Below, in pieces: positions 26,632 to 34,951 of a stretch of 64,000 nucleotides of DNA (positions are counted from its first letter, which is position 1; every line of letters starts with the position of its first letter). The stretch covers positions 1 to 64,000 of the forward strand of contig NZ_JAOEJU010000027.1 in the NCBI RefSeq assembly GCF_025447595.1, read 5' to 3'. The translations under genes and the position numbers were made by a program. The stretch is from Pseudomonas koreensis (GTDB lineage: Bacteria > Pseudomonadota > Gammaproteobacteria > Pseudomonadales > Pseudomonadaceae). The notes under the pieces were generated by a model. The model made no database searches and was not told where the DNA came from. It worked only from the letters and a program-made list of their open reading frames with translations.

Positions 26632-27525
26632 ATGCCCTCGGCCTCGAACCGCGCCCACCATTGGTGGACCTGGCGGTTGTTCGGCCTGCTATTTCTGCTG
26701 GTGCTGCCGGCGTGGGCGCAGGCCAAACCGACGTTGATCTGGCTGTTGCGCGACCTGCCGCCACTGACGATCTTCGAAGGCCCGAAAAAGGGCCAGGGCG
26801 TTATCGATCAATTGATGCCGATGCTGATTGCCGGCATGCCGCAATACGAACACACCTTGATGCGGGTCAATCGCGCCCGTGGCATTCAAATGCTGCATGA
26901 ACATCCCTTCGCCTGCGATCCGTCACTGATCTGGAACAAGGAACGGGCACAGTGGATCGCCTTCTCCATTCCCGCGTTTCGCGCTGTCAGCAATGGTCTG
27001 GTAGTGCGCCAGAGAGATCGCGAAGTGCTGGAGCCGTTTCTGGTCGAGGGCGAGGTCGATCTGTCGGCGTTTCTGGCCAACGGCGAGCGAAAAGTCGGAG
27101 TGGTCGCGGAACGCAGTTATGGCGAGTACATCGATACATTGCTGCATCAGGCACCGACTGGCGCACTGACGCCGCACTACGGCAACGATGCGCTCAGTAG
27201 CCTGCTGTCGATGCAGCGTCTGGGGCGGTTGCAGGTGGTGCTGGGTTACTGGCCGGAGATCCGTTACCAGGCGCGCCAGGCCGAGATAGCCGAAGACGAA
27301 CTGCTGTTCTTCCCGATTCGCGGCACGGGCAAGTACCTGTCAGGCCATGTTGGCTGCACCGACACCACGGCGGGCCGGCAGGCGATCACTGAGATCAATC
27401 AGCTGTTGCGCACCCTGCCCCACGAACACCTCAACCAGCTCTACGCCGACTGGCTTGATCCGGACATGCGGCCAGACTACCTGGAACAGGCGCGGATTTT
27501 CTTCCAGCAACAAGCCGCGCAGTGA
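26632..27525 (+). CDS. Periplasmic substrate-binding-like protein (TIGR02285 type)
   Basis: The product has 297 residues from ATG 26632. The N-terminus is an export signal (WWTWRLFGLLFLLVLPAWA, cleavage near AQA). The rest has the form of an SBP_bac_3-related two-lobe binding protein (LIWLLRDLPPLTIFEGPKKG near the start). No ABC transporter genes adjoin, which is usual for this group; the ligand and role are unknown. The start overlaps no other gene and follows the CoA-transferase stop closely. Confidence 0.75.
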   Translation: MPSASNRAHHWWTWRLFGLLFLLVLPAWAQAKPTLIWLLRDLPPLTIFEGPKKGQGVIDQLMPMLIAGMPQYEHTLMRVNRARGIQMLHEHPFACDPSLIWNKERAQWIAFSIPAFRAVSNGLVVRQRDREVLEPFLVEGEVDLSAFLANGERKVGVVAERSYGEYIDTLLHQAPTGALTPHYGNDALSSLLSMQRLGRLQVVLGYWPEIRYQARQAEIAEDELLFFPIRGTGKYLSGHVGCTDTTAGRQAITEINQLLRTLPHEHLNQLYADWLDPDMRPDYLEQARIFFQQQAAQ

Positions 27526-27534
27526 AATCCGGAC

Positions 27535-27650
27535 AAAAAGAAACCCCGAGAAGTGGGGAGACGACTCGGGGTTAAACGTGGCCTGTATCAAAGACCCGTA
27601 GCAGCAAGCGACAAGCACCGGAGCACAATGCTTGATCCTGCTGTTACGGG
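27535..27650 (-). ncRNA. Candidate small RNA with a sigma-E/AlgU-type promoter
   Basis: On the minus strand GGAACCTT (27680-27673) and GTCAGA (27657-27652) match the extracytoplasmic sigma (RpoE/AlgU) -35 and -10 boxes, with the expected ~16-nt spacing. Just downstream begins an imperfect stem-loop (arms about 27630-27650 and 27596-27609), and the stretch ends in a strong terminator: AACCCCGAG/CTCGGGGTT (27565-27573 with 27542-27550) followed by TTTCTTTTT. A transcript of roughly 110-115 nt would result. There is no open frame of note. The alternative is a DUF3509 3' UTR with a terminator. I do not assign it to a named RNA. Confidence 0.45.
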
Positions 27651-27699
27651 GTCTGACTGACTTGGATGCAGGAAGGTTCCCACAAATTAAAAATCAGTT

Positions 27700-27981
27700 T
27701 CAGAGGGTCGGATGCTTGTCGAGGGCAGCGTTTCGCAACGCGGCGATCACACAGGGTTCCAGCCGGCCTTCGGCAATCAGGATGTCACGGTGCAAGCCGT
27801 CGACCACATCCGTCAGCTGGCGCTTGTCACTCAATTGCGCCTGATTGAATTCGCGCTCTACCACGATCGCGCCGCTGCCGTTCTTCAAGGTCACCAGGCA
27901 TTCGCCGTGGCGACCGCAAGGGGTCAACGTCACCTGATACGGGCTCAGAGCCTCACCGAGCAATAGACTGATACTTTCCAT
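27700..27981 (-). CDS. DUF3509 domain protein
   Basis: The product has 93 residues from ATG 27981, chosen over a GTG 12 nt upstream because GGAG lies at the right distance. MESISLLLGEALSPYQVTL is the usual opening of DUF3509, a small family largely confined to Pseudomonas. Function is unknown. No membrane segment or signal peptide is seen. Its message would run into the candidate sRNA region and share its terminator. Confidence 0.85.
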   Translation of the reverse strand: MESISLLLGEALSPYQVTLTPCGRHGECLVTLKNGSGAIVVEREFNQAQLSDKRQLTDVVDGLHRDILIAEGRLEPCVIAALRNAALDKHPTL

Positions 27982-28144
27982 CTCGATCTCCACTCAATAG
28001 TCCGAAAACACAGCGTCTGGGGCGTGCTCACAGTAAATGACCACCGGCCCGAGAGGAAAGTTCGCCTGTCGCCGGCCTCTCCCGGAGCGTCACCCGGCCT
28101 ATCTGAGCATGCATGGGGAAGATGACAGAAAAATAACCGTGAGG

Positions 28145-28552
28145 CTAAACGTCGACGGAACGCGGGGGGATCGTCATGTAGCTATCCAGGAGTGCCCTCA
28201 TCAGGACCGCCGAGACCGGTGTGTGCAGGCGACCCAACAACAGGATCCCGTGTTCACCCAGCGAGGTTTCCAGATCGGCCAGCAGGCCCGGCGCCACACC
28301 CCCCAGCAGAATCAACGCTCGCGTGTCCTGCCGGTCGGTCAGGTGCCGGATCAGCGCCAGTCCGTCACCGCTCTGCAACTGTGGATTGCACAGGGTGATG
28401 TCAACGGCGCCACGACGCGCCAATGAACGCTTTGCCGAACCCAGCGACGGCGCGGTCAGCACATCGTAGATACCGATGGCGTTGAGCATCTGATGCAGCG
28501 CCATGAGCTGGAACGGATTGGGTTCGAGAATCAGGACTTTGAGCGAGCGCAT
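28145..28552 (-). CDS. Stand-alone degenerate response-regulator receiver
   Basis: The product has 135 residues from ATG 28552 (AGAGG ribosome site) and is a single CheY-like domain with no output domain. The usual acidic pair after beta-1 is replaced (LILEPNPFQLM), and the expected phospho-acceptor Asp at the end of beta-3 reads as Asn (ITLCNPQLQSGDG). So phosphorylation is unlikely by the usual mechanism. It lies 117 nt downstream of, and on the same strand as, a BvgS-like sensor that lacks its kinase. Receivers of this kind next to BvgS-like sensors normally carry intact sites. Confidence 0.75.
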   Translation of the reverse strand: MRSLKVLILEPNPFQLMALHQMLNAIGIYDVLTAPSLGSAKRSLARRGAVDITLCNPQLQSGDGLALIRHLTDRQDTRALILLGGVAPGLLADLETSLGEHGILLLGRLHTPVSAVLMRALLDSYMTIPPRSVDV

Positions 28553-28669
28553 GGGACGACCTCTGGACGACAATCGCGGATTCACGCCGCAGTGGCTTGT
28601 CACTCTAGGGCAGTCGTCCTAAGCCTCCCATCAGAAAAGTAGCCGCGTTTTATAGGACTTTTCCCATCT

Positions 28670-30040
28670 TCAAGGCAGACACTGGCACCCGCTTTCTTTC
28701 CTCCGCTCAGTGATGTCGGTCCAGCCACCGAGCAGGCCGCGCAGGTTTCCATTGGCACTGTAAAACGGCACCGTCCACTGGTAGATGTGACGGGACCCAC
28801 TTTTGAACAACAACTGCCGTTTGCTGAAGCGAGTCTTGCGCGTACGCAGTTGCACCATGAACTCGTCGTGCAGCATCAATGCCGTGGATTGTGGAAGGGC
28901 ATCGAACTCGAACAGTGTCAGACCCAGCACCTGCTCCTGTCGAACCGACAATGCATCTTCATAACTGCGATTGCACATGACCAGTCGTCCCTGCAGGTCT
29001 CGAACGAATACGGGGTCGGGCATCGCGTCGATCAATGCATGTTGGAAGGCCAGTTGATCGCCCAGATCCTTTTCGGCCACACGACGCTGTCTGATTTCGG
29101 CCGCCAGACGGCGATTCCAGATCAGCGACAGCAGACCGAATAATCCGAGCCCTCCCATCGCCCAGCATCCCCACATCACCAGTCGCGCCCCGAGCGAAAG
29201 GGGGGGCACCGGTGAAATACCATCCAGCCATTTCAGGCGCATGGCCCGCAACTCGGCGGCCGAGAAGGCGCCCAATGCCTTGTTGAGGATGCTCAGAAGC
29301 TCAGGCATCCCTTTGCGGACCGCCAGGTGATCCGCCTCCCACTTGCCCTCCACGAGACCACCGACCTTAAGCAGACCGGAGGGAAACAGCTGTGCGCCAA
29401 TCTCGTTTTCAATGGTGGCGTAGGCCTCGCCGCTTTCGACCAGCGCCCGAGCCTCGGCATAGGTCTTGACCGAGCGGATCTGGATCGACGGGTAGTCGCG
29501 CCGAATGCTGTCCTCCAGCGCATGCCGGGCCGGCAGTACCAGTACCCGCTTGGCCAGCGCCGCAAGCGACTGTATCGCAGCTTCGTCGGCATGCCCGACG
29601 AACACCCAGCCGGCACCGCCGAACGCGTGACTGAAATCCAGAAACGCCTTGCGTTCGTCGTTCATTGCCAATGTCGTGCTGATGTCAGCCACTCCGCCCT
29701 GGAGCCGCTCCAGCATGTGATCGGTGGAAAACGACTCCTGATGCACGAACTGCAACCCGGTCATGGCGCTGATGTGCTTGAGCACATCATTGTTCAAGCC
29801 GCTCCAATGGCCATGCTCATCCTGAAACAGGTACAACGGGTATTGCACCGAAGCAACGGTCACCCGAGGGTTATCTCGAATCCACTGACGCTCGTGCTCA
29901 TCGAGCTCAATGGGCTGAACAGCCTCCAGCGCATCGGAATGCTTCGCCAGATGGGCTGCTTCGGCCCACTGTGACAACCCGAAGCAGCCCAATAAAAACA
30001 ACCAGCACAGGGCTGGTTTCAATCCTGAAAAAAACCGCAT
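28670..30040 (-). CDS. Truncated BvgS-like sensor (binding domain-TM-PAS, no kinase)
   Basis: The product has 456 residues from ATG 30040; an ATG at 30058 is also possible. Order: signal peptide (~1-27), one SBP_bac_3 periplasmic domain (~50-280), membrane helix (~283-310, WGCWAMGGLGLFGLLSLIW), a short coiled linker, and a PAS domain (~325-445, with DAMPDPVFVRDLQGRLVMCN and GLLGGWTDITERRK). It then stops after seven unrelated residues (SGCQCLP). In BvgS-type sensors this point is followed by the HisKA and HATPase domains and receivers; none is visible in any frame downstream. It is either a 3'-truncated gene or a sensor whose signal is passed by other means. Confidence 0.75.
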   Translation of the reverse strand: MRFFSGLKPALCWLFLLGCFGLSQWAEAAHLAKHSDALEAVQPIELDEHERQWIRDNPRVTVASVQYPLYLFQDEHGHWSGLNNDVLKHISAMTGLQFVHQESFSTDHMLERLQGGVADISTTLAMNDERKAFLDFSHAFGGAGWVFVGHADEAAIQSLAALAKRVLVLPARHALEDSIRRDYPSIQIRSVKTYAEARALVESGEAYATIENEIGAQLFPSGLLKVGGLVEGKWEADHLAVRKGMPELLSILNKALGAFSAAELRAMRLKWLDGISPVPPLSLGARLVMWGCWAMGGLGLFGLLSLIWNRRLAAEIRQRRVAEKDLGDQLAFQHALIDAMPDPVFVRDLQGRLVMCNRSYEDALSVRQEQVLGLTLFEFDALPQSTALMLHDEFMVQLRTRKTRFSKRQLLFKSGSRHIYQWTVPFYSANGNLRGLLGGWTDITERRKESGCQCLP

Positions 30041-30114
30041 TGCCACATCCTTCGTCATCGACTCGCCCGTCCTTGGTGGGCGAAACGCGCGCAGTGTGGC
30101 ATGCAAAAACAAGA

Positions 30115-30136
30115 AAGCCCGTCAGGAGACGGGCTT
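30115..30136 (-). terminator. Terminator of the thrC operon
   Basis: AAGCCCGTC (30115-30123) and GACGGGCTT (30128-30136) form a 9-bp stem with an AGGA loop, 24 nt past the thrC stop on the minus strand, followed by TCTTGTTTTT. Confidence 0.75.
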
Positions 30137-30159
30137 CAAAATGTGACAGCTTTGCGGGC

Positions 30160-31569
30160 TTAAAAAGGCTTGCCGCGGTTGCCATGCTGACTGACAAAGG
30201 CTTGCACGGCTTTGAGCTCGTTCGGCAGGACAGTGCAGCGCTCTTCTCTCTCAAACAAATCAGAAAGATGTGCAGGTAGCTCGAGAGCTTTTCCTACGCC
30301 TGCTTTCTCCACCGCGTCCGGGAACTTGACCGGATGCGCCGTGCCCAGAATCACCATCGGGATGTCCAGACTGCGACGGCATTCGCGAGCGGCTTTTACG
30401 CCGATGGCGGTGTGCGGATCCAGCACTTCACCGGTCTGTTCGTAGACTTCAGCAATGGTTTCGCAGGTTTGCGCATCGTCCACGGCCAGCGAGTCAAACA
30501 GTTTGCGTGCTTCGGTCCAGCGTTCCTGTTCGACGCTGAAGCCGCCGCCCTGCTTGAACGAATCCATCAGCCCGGCAATCGCCGCGCCGTTGCGACCGTG
30601 CAGGTCGAACAGCAGGCGTTCGAAGTTCGACGAGACCATGATGTCCATCGACGGCGACAGCGTGGCGTGCAGGGTTTCCTTGACGTACTGGTTGCCGCTC
30701 ATGAAGCGGTGCAGGATGTCGTTGCGGTTGGTGGCGACGATCAACTGATTGATCGGCAGGCCCATGTTGCGCGCCAGGTAGCCGGCGAAGATGTCGCCGA
30801 AGTTGCCGGTCGGCACCGAGAACGACACCGAACGCGCCGGGCCGCCCAGTTGCAGGGCTGCGTGGAAGTAGTAAACGATCTGGGCCATGATCCGCGCCCA
30901 GTTGATCGAGTTCACCGCCACCAGGCGCGTGCCCTTGAGGAAGCTCTGGTCGGCGAAGCTGGCCTTGACCATTTCCTGGCAGTCGTCGAAGTTGCCTTCG
31001 ATGGCGATGTTGTGGATGTTCTCACCGAGGATGGTGGTCATCTGCCGACGCTGCACTTCGGACACGCGGTTGTGCGGGTGCAGGATGAAAATGTCGACGT
31101 TTTCGCAGTGCTTGCAGCCTTCGATGGCGGCCGAACCGGTGTCACCGGAGGTGGCGCCGACGATTACCACGCGCTCGCCACGCTTTTCCAGCACGTAGTC
31201 GAGCAAACGACCGAGCAGTTGCAGGGCGAAGTCCTTGAACGCCAGGGTCGGGCCGTGGAACAGCTCCAGCACCCATTCGTTGCCGTTCAGCTGACGCAGC
31301 GGCGCAACGGCGTTGTGGGCGAACACACCATAGGTTTCTTCAAGAATCTTTTTGAAATCGGCGTCCGGAATGCTGCCGGTGACGAACGGGCGCATGACGC
31401 GGAAGGCCAGCTCGTGGTACGGCAGGCCGGCCCAGGAAGCGATTTCTTCCTGGGTGAAACGTGGCAGGTTTTCCGGGACGTACAGACCGCCGTCGGTGGC
31501 AAGACCGGCCAGCAGGACGTCTTCGAAATTCAGGGCCGGTGCCTGGCCGCGGGTACTGATGTAACGCAT
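30160..31569 (-). CDS. thrC: Threonine synthase
   Basis: The product has 469 residues from ATG 31569 (TTGGAG ribosome site). MRYISTRGQAP is the standard N-terminus. The PLP-binding lysine lies in TLAFKDFALQLLG, and the phosphate-binding loop is GATSGDTGSAAIEG. The enzyme converts O-phospho-L-homoserine to L-threonine in the cytoplasm. It follows hom with a 66-nt gap, so the two make the ends of the homoserine-to-threonine branch in one transcript; thrB lies elsewhere, as usual in Pseudomonas. Confidence 0.97.
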   Translation of the reverse strand: MRYISTRGQAPALNFEDVLLAGLATDGGLYVPENLPRFTQEEIASWAGLPYHELAFRVMRPFVTGSIPDADFKKILEETYGVFAHNAVAPLRQLNGNEWVLELFHGPTLAFKDFALQLLGRLLDYVLEKRGERVVIVGATSGDTGSAAIEGCKHCENVDIFILHPHNRVSEVQRRQMTTILGENIHNIAIEGNFDDCQEMVKASFADQSFLKGTRLVAVNSINWARIMAQIVYYFHAALQLGGPARSVSFSVPTGNFGDIFAGYLARNMGLPINQLIVATNRNDILHRFMSGNQYVKETLHATLSPSMDIMVSSNFERLLFDLHGRNGAAIAGLMDSFKQGGGFSVEQERWTEARKLFDSLAVDDAQTCETIAEVYEQTGEVLDPHTAIGVKAARECRRSLDIPMVILGTAHPVKFPDAVEKAGVGKALELPAHLSDLFEREERCTVLPNELKAVQAFVSQHGNRGKPF

Positions 31570-31635
31570 GACTGACTCCAATGGACAGTGTTCACGACAC
31601 CGGCCCCGCTGGCGGGACCGGTGAAGGAGATCGGC

Positions 31636-32940
31636 TTAGTTCAAGTGCTCGACGCGGATCCGCACAACCGGACCGACCACGCCCGCCAGCGCTTCGAGGG
31701 CGGCGATCGCATCGTTGATGTGCTGTTCCAGCACGCGGTGGGTCAGCAGGATCATCGGCACCAGGCCGTCGTGTTCCTCGACTTCCTTCTGCATGATCGA
31801 CTCGATGTTGATGCCGCGCTCCGAGAGGATGCTCGCCACCTGAGCGAGCACGCCCGGATGGTCCTTGGCCTGGATGCGCAGGTAATAGGCGCTTTCGCAG
31901 GCTTCGATCGGCAGGATCGGATGCGCCGACAGCGAGTCCGGCTGGAAGGCCAGGTGCGGCACGCGGTTCTCCGGGTCGGAGGTCATGGCGCGAACCACGT
32001 CCACCAGATCCGCGATCACCGACGAAGCGGTCGGCTCCATGCCGGCGCCGGCGCCGTAGAACAGGGTCGAACCGGCAGCGTCACCGTTGACCATCACCGC
32101 GTTCATCACGCCGTTGACGTTGGCGATCAGGCGATCGGCCGGGATCAGCGTCGGGTGTACGCGCAGCTCGATACCGGCGGCGGTGCTGCGTGCCACGCCC
32201 AGGTGCTTGATGCGGTAGCCCAGCGCTTCGGCGTAGTTCACGTCGGCGGTGGTCAGCTTGGTGATGCCTTCGGTGTAAGCCTTGTCGAACTGCAGCGGAA
32301 TACCGAATGCAATCGATGCCAGGATCGTCAGTTTGTGCGCGGCGTCGATACCTTCGACATCGAACGTCGGATCGGCTTCGGCGTAGCCCAGCGCTTGCGC
32401 CTCGGCCAGCACGTCTTCGAAGGTGCGACCCTTCTCGCGCATTTCGGTGAGGATGAAGTTGCCGGTGCCGTTGATGATCCCGGCGACCCAGTTGATACGG
32501 TTGGCGGACAGGCCTTCACGGATCGCCTTGATCACCGGAATGCCGCCGGCTACCGCCGCTTCGAATGCCACGATCACGCCTTTCTCGCGTGCCTTGGCGA
32601 AAATTTCATTACCGTGAACGGCAATCAGAGCCTTGTTCGCGGTGACCACATGCTTGCCATTCTCGATGGCCTTGAGTACCAGCTCGCGGGCAACGGTGTA
32701 GCCGCCCATCAGCTCTATGACGATGTCGATCTCAGGGTTCGTGGCCACTTCGAAGACATCGTTGGTAATCGCAATACCGGTCGTCTGGAACTGAGGCTTT
32801 GGCGTGCGCATGGCAATTTGTGCCACTTCGATTCCACGCCCGGCACGACGAGCAATTTCCTCGGCGTTGCGCTGAAGTACGTTGAAGGTTCCGCCACCGA
32901 CGGTCCCTAACCCACAGATGCCTACTTTGACCGGTTTCAC
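31636..32940 (-). CDS. hom: Homoserine dehydrogenase
   Basis: The product has 434 residues from a GTG at 32940 with a GGGGAG ribosome site; this matches known Pseudomonas Hom length, and the longer frame from 33024 lacks support. The NAD(P)-binding loop GLGTVGGGTFNVL, the catalytic domain (ANKALIAVHGNEIF, GGIPVIKAIREGL, NGTGNFIL) and a C-terminal ACT domain (~350-434) are present. It reduces aspartate semialdehyde to homoserine and is probably inhibited by threonine through the ACT domain. It is in operon with thrC and probably dsbC upstream. Confidence 0.97.
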   Translation of the reverse strand: MKPVKVGICGLGTVGGGTFNVLQRNAEEIARRAGRGIEVAQIAMRTPKPQFQTTGIAITNDVFEVATNPEIDIVIELMGGYTVARELVLKAIENGKHVVTANKALIAVHGNEIFAKAREKGVIVAFEAAVAGGIPVIKAIREGLSANRINWVAGIINGTGNFILTEMREKGRTFEDVLAEAQALGYAEADPTFDVEGIDAAHKLTILASIAFGIPLQFDKAYTEGITKLTTADVNYAEALGYRIKHLGVARSTAAGIELRVHPTLIPADRLIANVNGVMNAVMVNGDAAGSTLFYGAGAGMEPTASSVIADLVDVVRAMTSDPENRVPHLAFQPDSLSAHPILPIEACESAYYLRIQAKDHPGVLAQVASILSERGINIESIMQKEVEEHDGLVPMILLTHRVLEQHINDAIAALEALAGVVGPVVRIRVEHLN

Positions 32941-33072
32941 TGTGAACTCCCCATAAAACGGCCGACACGAGGCCGGCCGTGAAAACAACCGCAGGTTCGC
33001 GGCTCTCTGTTGATGGCCCGGCAATCCTGCCGCCGGACCACGCTCGTCAACGCCTGAGCGTGACGATGCGAA

Positions 33073-33804
33073 TTACTTCGCGCCCAGCGCCAGTTTGGCG
33101 ACTTGTGGCGCAGGCTGGTAGCCCGGAATGACTTGTCCGTCAGCCAAAACGATGGCCGGTGTGCCGTTCACGCCGATCGACTGACCGAGGGCGAACTGCT
33201 TGGAAACCGGGTTCTCGCACTTGGCGGCCTTGATTTCCTTGCCATCGACCATTTTGTCCATGGCGGCTTTCTTGTCTTTCGAGCACCACACGGCTTGCAG
33301 TTGTTCGTCACCCGGCGAACCGAGGCCCTGACGCGGGAACGCCACGTAGCGCACTTCGATGCCGCGCTTGTTCAGCTCGGGCACTTCGGCGTGCAGCTTG
33401 TGGCAGTACGGGCACGTGGTGTCGGTGAAAACGGTGATGTGCGACTTGGTCTCGCCCACGGCCGGGTAAACCACGGTCTCGGCCACCGGGATCGCATTGA
33501 TCAGTTTGGAAATGCCCAGGCGCTCGGTCTTCTCGGTCAGGTTGACCGGTTTGCCGTCCTTGAGCTGGAACATGTAGCCCTGAACGATGTACTGGCCGTC
33601 GGCGCTGGCGTAGAGCACGCGGCTACCCTTGAGCTTGACTTCATACAGGCCCGGCAGCGGGCTGGCGGTAATGGTGTCCACCGGCACATCGAGCTGGAGG
33701 TTTTCCAGGCTTTGGCGAATCGCTTTGTCGGCCGCGTCATCGGCGACGGCAAAGGTGCTGACCAACGCAATGGCTGCGGCGGCGAAAATCTGGGTCAGAC
33801 GCAT
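33073..33804 (-). CDS. dsbC: Thiol:disulfide interchange protein DsbC
   Basis: The product has 243 residues with a signal peptide (MRLTQIFAAAAIALVSTFA, cleavage near AVA-DD). The N-terminal dimerisation domain is followed by a thioredoxin domain with the active site CPYC in FTDTTCPYCHKLHAEVP, and a cis-Pro loop in GVNGTPAIVLADG. It isomerises wrong disulfides in the periplasm and is kept reduced by DsbD. A second cysteine pair (WCSKDKK and AKCENP) is the structural one. The xerD-dsbC-hom order is typical of Pseudomonas. Confidence 0.95.
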   Translation of the reverse strand: MRLTQIFAAAAIALVSTFAVADDAADKAIRQSLENLQLDVPVDTITASPLPGLYEVKLKGSRVLYASADGQYIVQGYMFQLKDGKPVNLTEKTERLGISKLINAIPVAETVVYPAVGETKSHITVFTDTTCPYCHKLHAEVPELNKRGIEVRYVAFPRQGLGSPGDEQLQAVWCSKDKKAAMDKMVDGKEIKAAKCENPVSKQFALGQSIGVNGTPAIVLADGQVIPGYQPAPQVAKLALGAK

Positions 33805-33947
33805 GAGAACTCCTGAAGGCGGACAAATGGAACGATCAGAACGCCCGTGCCGGAACACCGGGTCATAACCGCCCATCGTGCAAACCGGCAAAGCCTACCA
33901 CATAAGGCTCCCGTGGCCGAATGCGCCTGTCGCAAGACAAACGGCGC

Positions 33948-34844
33948 TCAGCCACGCGGGTGATGTTTGGCATGCAGATCCTGCAAACGTGCCCGGGCGA
34001 CGTGAGTGTAGATCTGCGTGGTCGACAGGTCGCTGTGGCCCAACAGCATCTGCACCACCCGCAGGTCGGCGCCATGGTTGAGCAAGTGCGTGGCAAACGC
34101 GTGACGCAAGGTGTGTGGCGACAGCGACTTGCCGATCCCGGCGACCTTGGCCTGATGCTTGATACGGTGCCAGAAGGTCTGGCGGGTCATCTGCTCGCCA
34201 CGCTGGCTGGGGAACAGCACATCACTGGGGCGCCCGCCCAGCAACTCGTCGCGACCATCGCGCAGGTAGCGTTCGACCCAGACAATCGCCTCCTCGCCCA
34301 TCGGCACCAGCCGTTCCTTGCTGCCCTTGCCCATCACCCGCAACACGCCCTGACGCAGGTTGACCTGTTCCAGGGTCAGACTGATCAACTCGGTCACCCG
34401 CAGTCCACAGGCGTAAAGCACTTCGAGCATGGCGCGGTCGCGCTGGCCGATGGCTTCACTCAAGTCTGGCGCCTTAAGCAATGCTTCAACGTCGGCTTCC
34501 GACAAGGATTTGGGCAGCGGCCGACCGAGTTGCGGCATATCAACGCGCAAGGTCGGATCGACCGAAATCAGTTTTTCCCGCAGCAGGTAGCGATAAAAGC
34601 CACGCACACCGGAGAGGAATCGCGCGGTGGAGCGAGGTTTGTAGTTCTGTTCCAGACGCCAGGCCAGGTGATCGAGGATCAGTTCGCGACCGGCATTGAT
34701 CAGCTCGAGGCCTTTGTCCTGCAACCAGCCGTTGAACAGCGCGAGATCGCTGCGATAGGCGTCGCGGGTGTTGTCGGACAGGCCTTTCTCCAGCCAGAGG
34801 GCGTCGAGAAACTGGTCAATCAGTGGGTGGTCGATGGCAGGCAT
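33948..34844 (-). CDS. xerD: Site-specific tyrosine recombinase XerD
   Basis: The product has 298 residues. The catalytic set is complete: Arg in ACGLRVTELISL, Lys in the KGSKERLVP beta-hairpin, His-x-x-Arg in SPHTLRHAFATHLL, His in LLGHSDLSTTQIYTH, and the Tyr in the same stretch. The N-terminal SAM-like core-binding domain occupies ~1-100. With XerC and FtsK it resolves chromosome dimers at dif. It is the first gene of the xerD-dsbC-hom-thrC run. Confidence 0.96.
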   Translation of the reverse strand: MPAIDHPLIDQFLDALWLEKGLSDNTRDAYRSDLALFNGWLQDKGLELINAGRELILDHLAWRLEQNYKPRSTARFLSGVRGFYRYLLREKLISVDPTLRVDMPQLGRPLPKSLSEADVEALLKAPDLSEAIGQRDRAMLEVLYACGLRVTELISLTLEQVNLRQGVLRVMGKGSKERLVPMGEEAIVWVERYLRDGRDELLGGRPSDVLFPSQRGEQMTRQTFWHRIKHQAKVAGIGKSLSPHTLRHAFATHLLNHGADLRVVQMLLGHSDLSTTQIYTHVARARLQDLHAKHHPRG

Positions 34845-34951
34845 GGGCGCTCAAGACACGCAGGCTTGGCACTGCGCGCAAATAAAGAGTGAACGGTTGA
34901 AATGGCCGCTAGTCTTTCATAGCCCGCTATTTCAAGGAACAGGGAGCCTAA

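Noticed and set aside
28552..28680. A frameshift hiding the kinase of the BvgS-like sensor
   Set aside because: I read the other frames after the PAS domain and found no H-box, N-box or G-box; there are only ~120 nt before the receiver gene.
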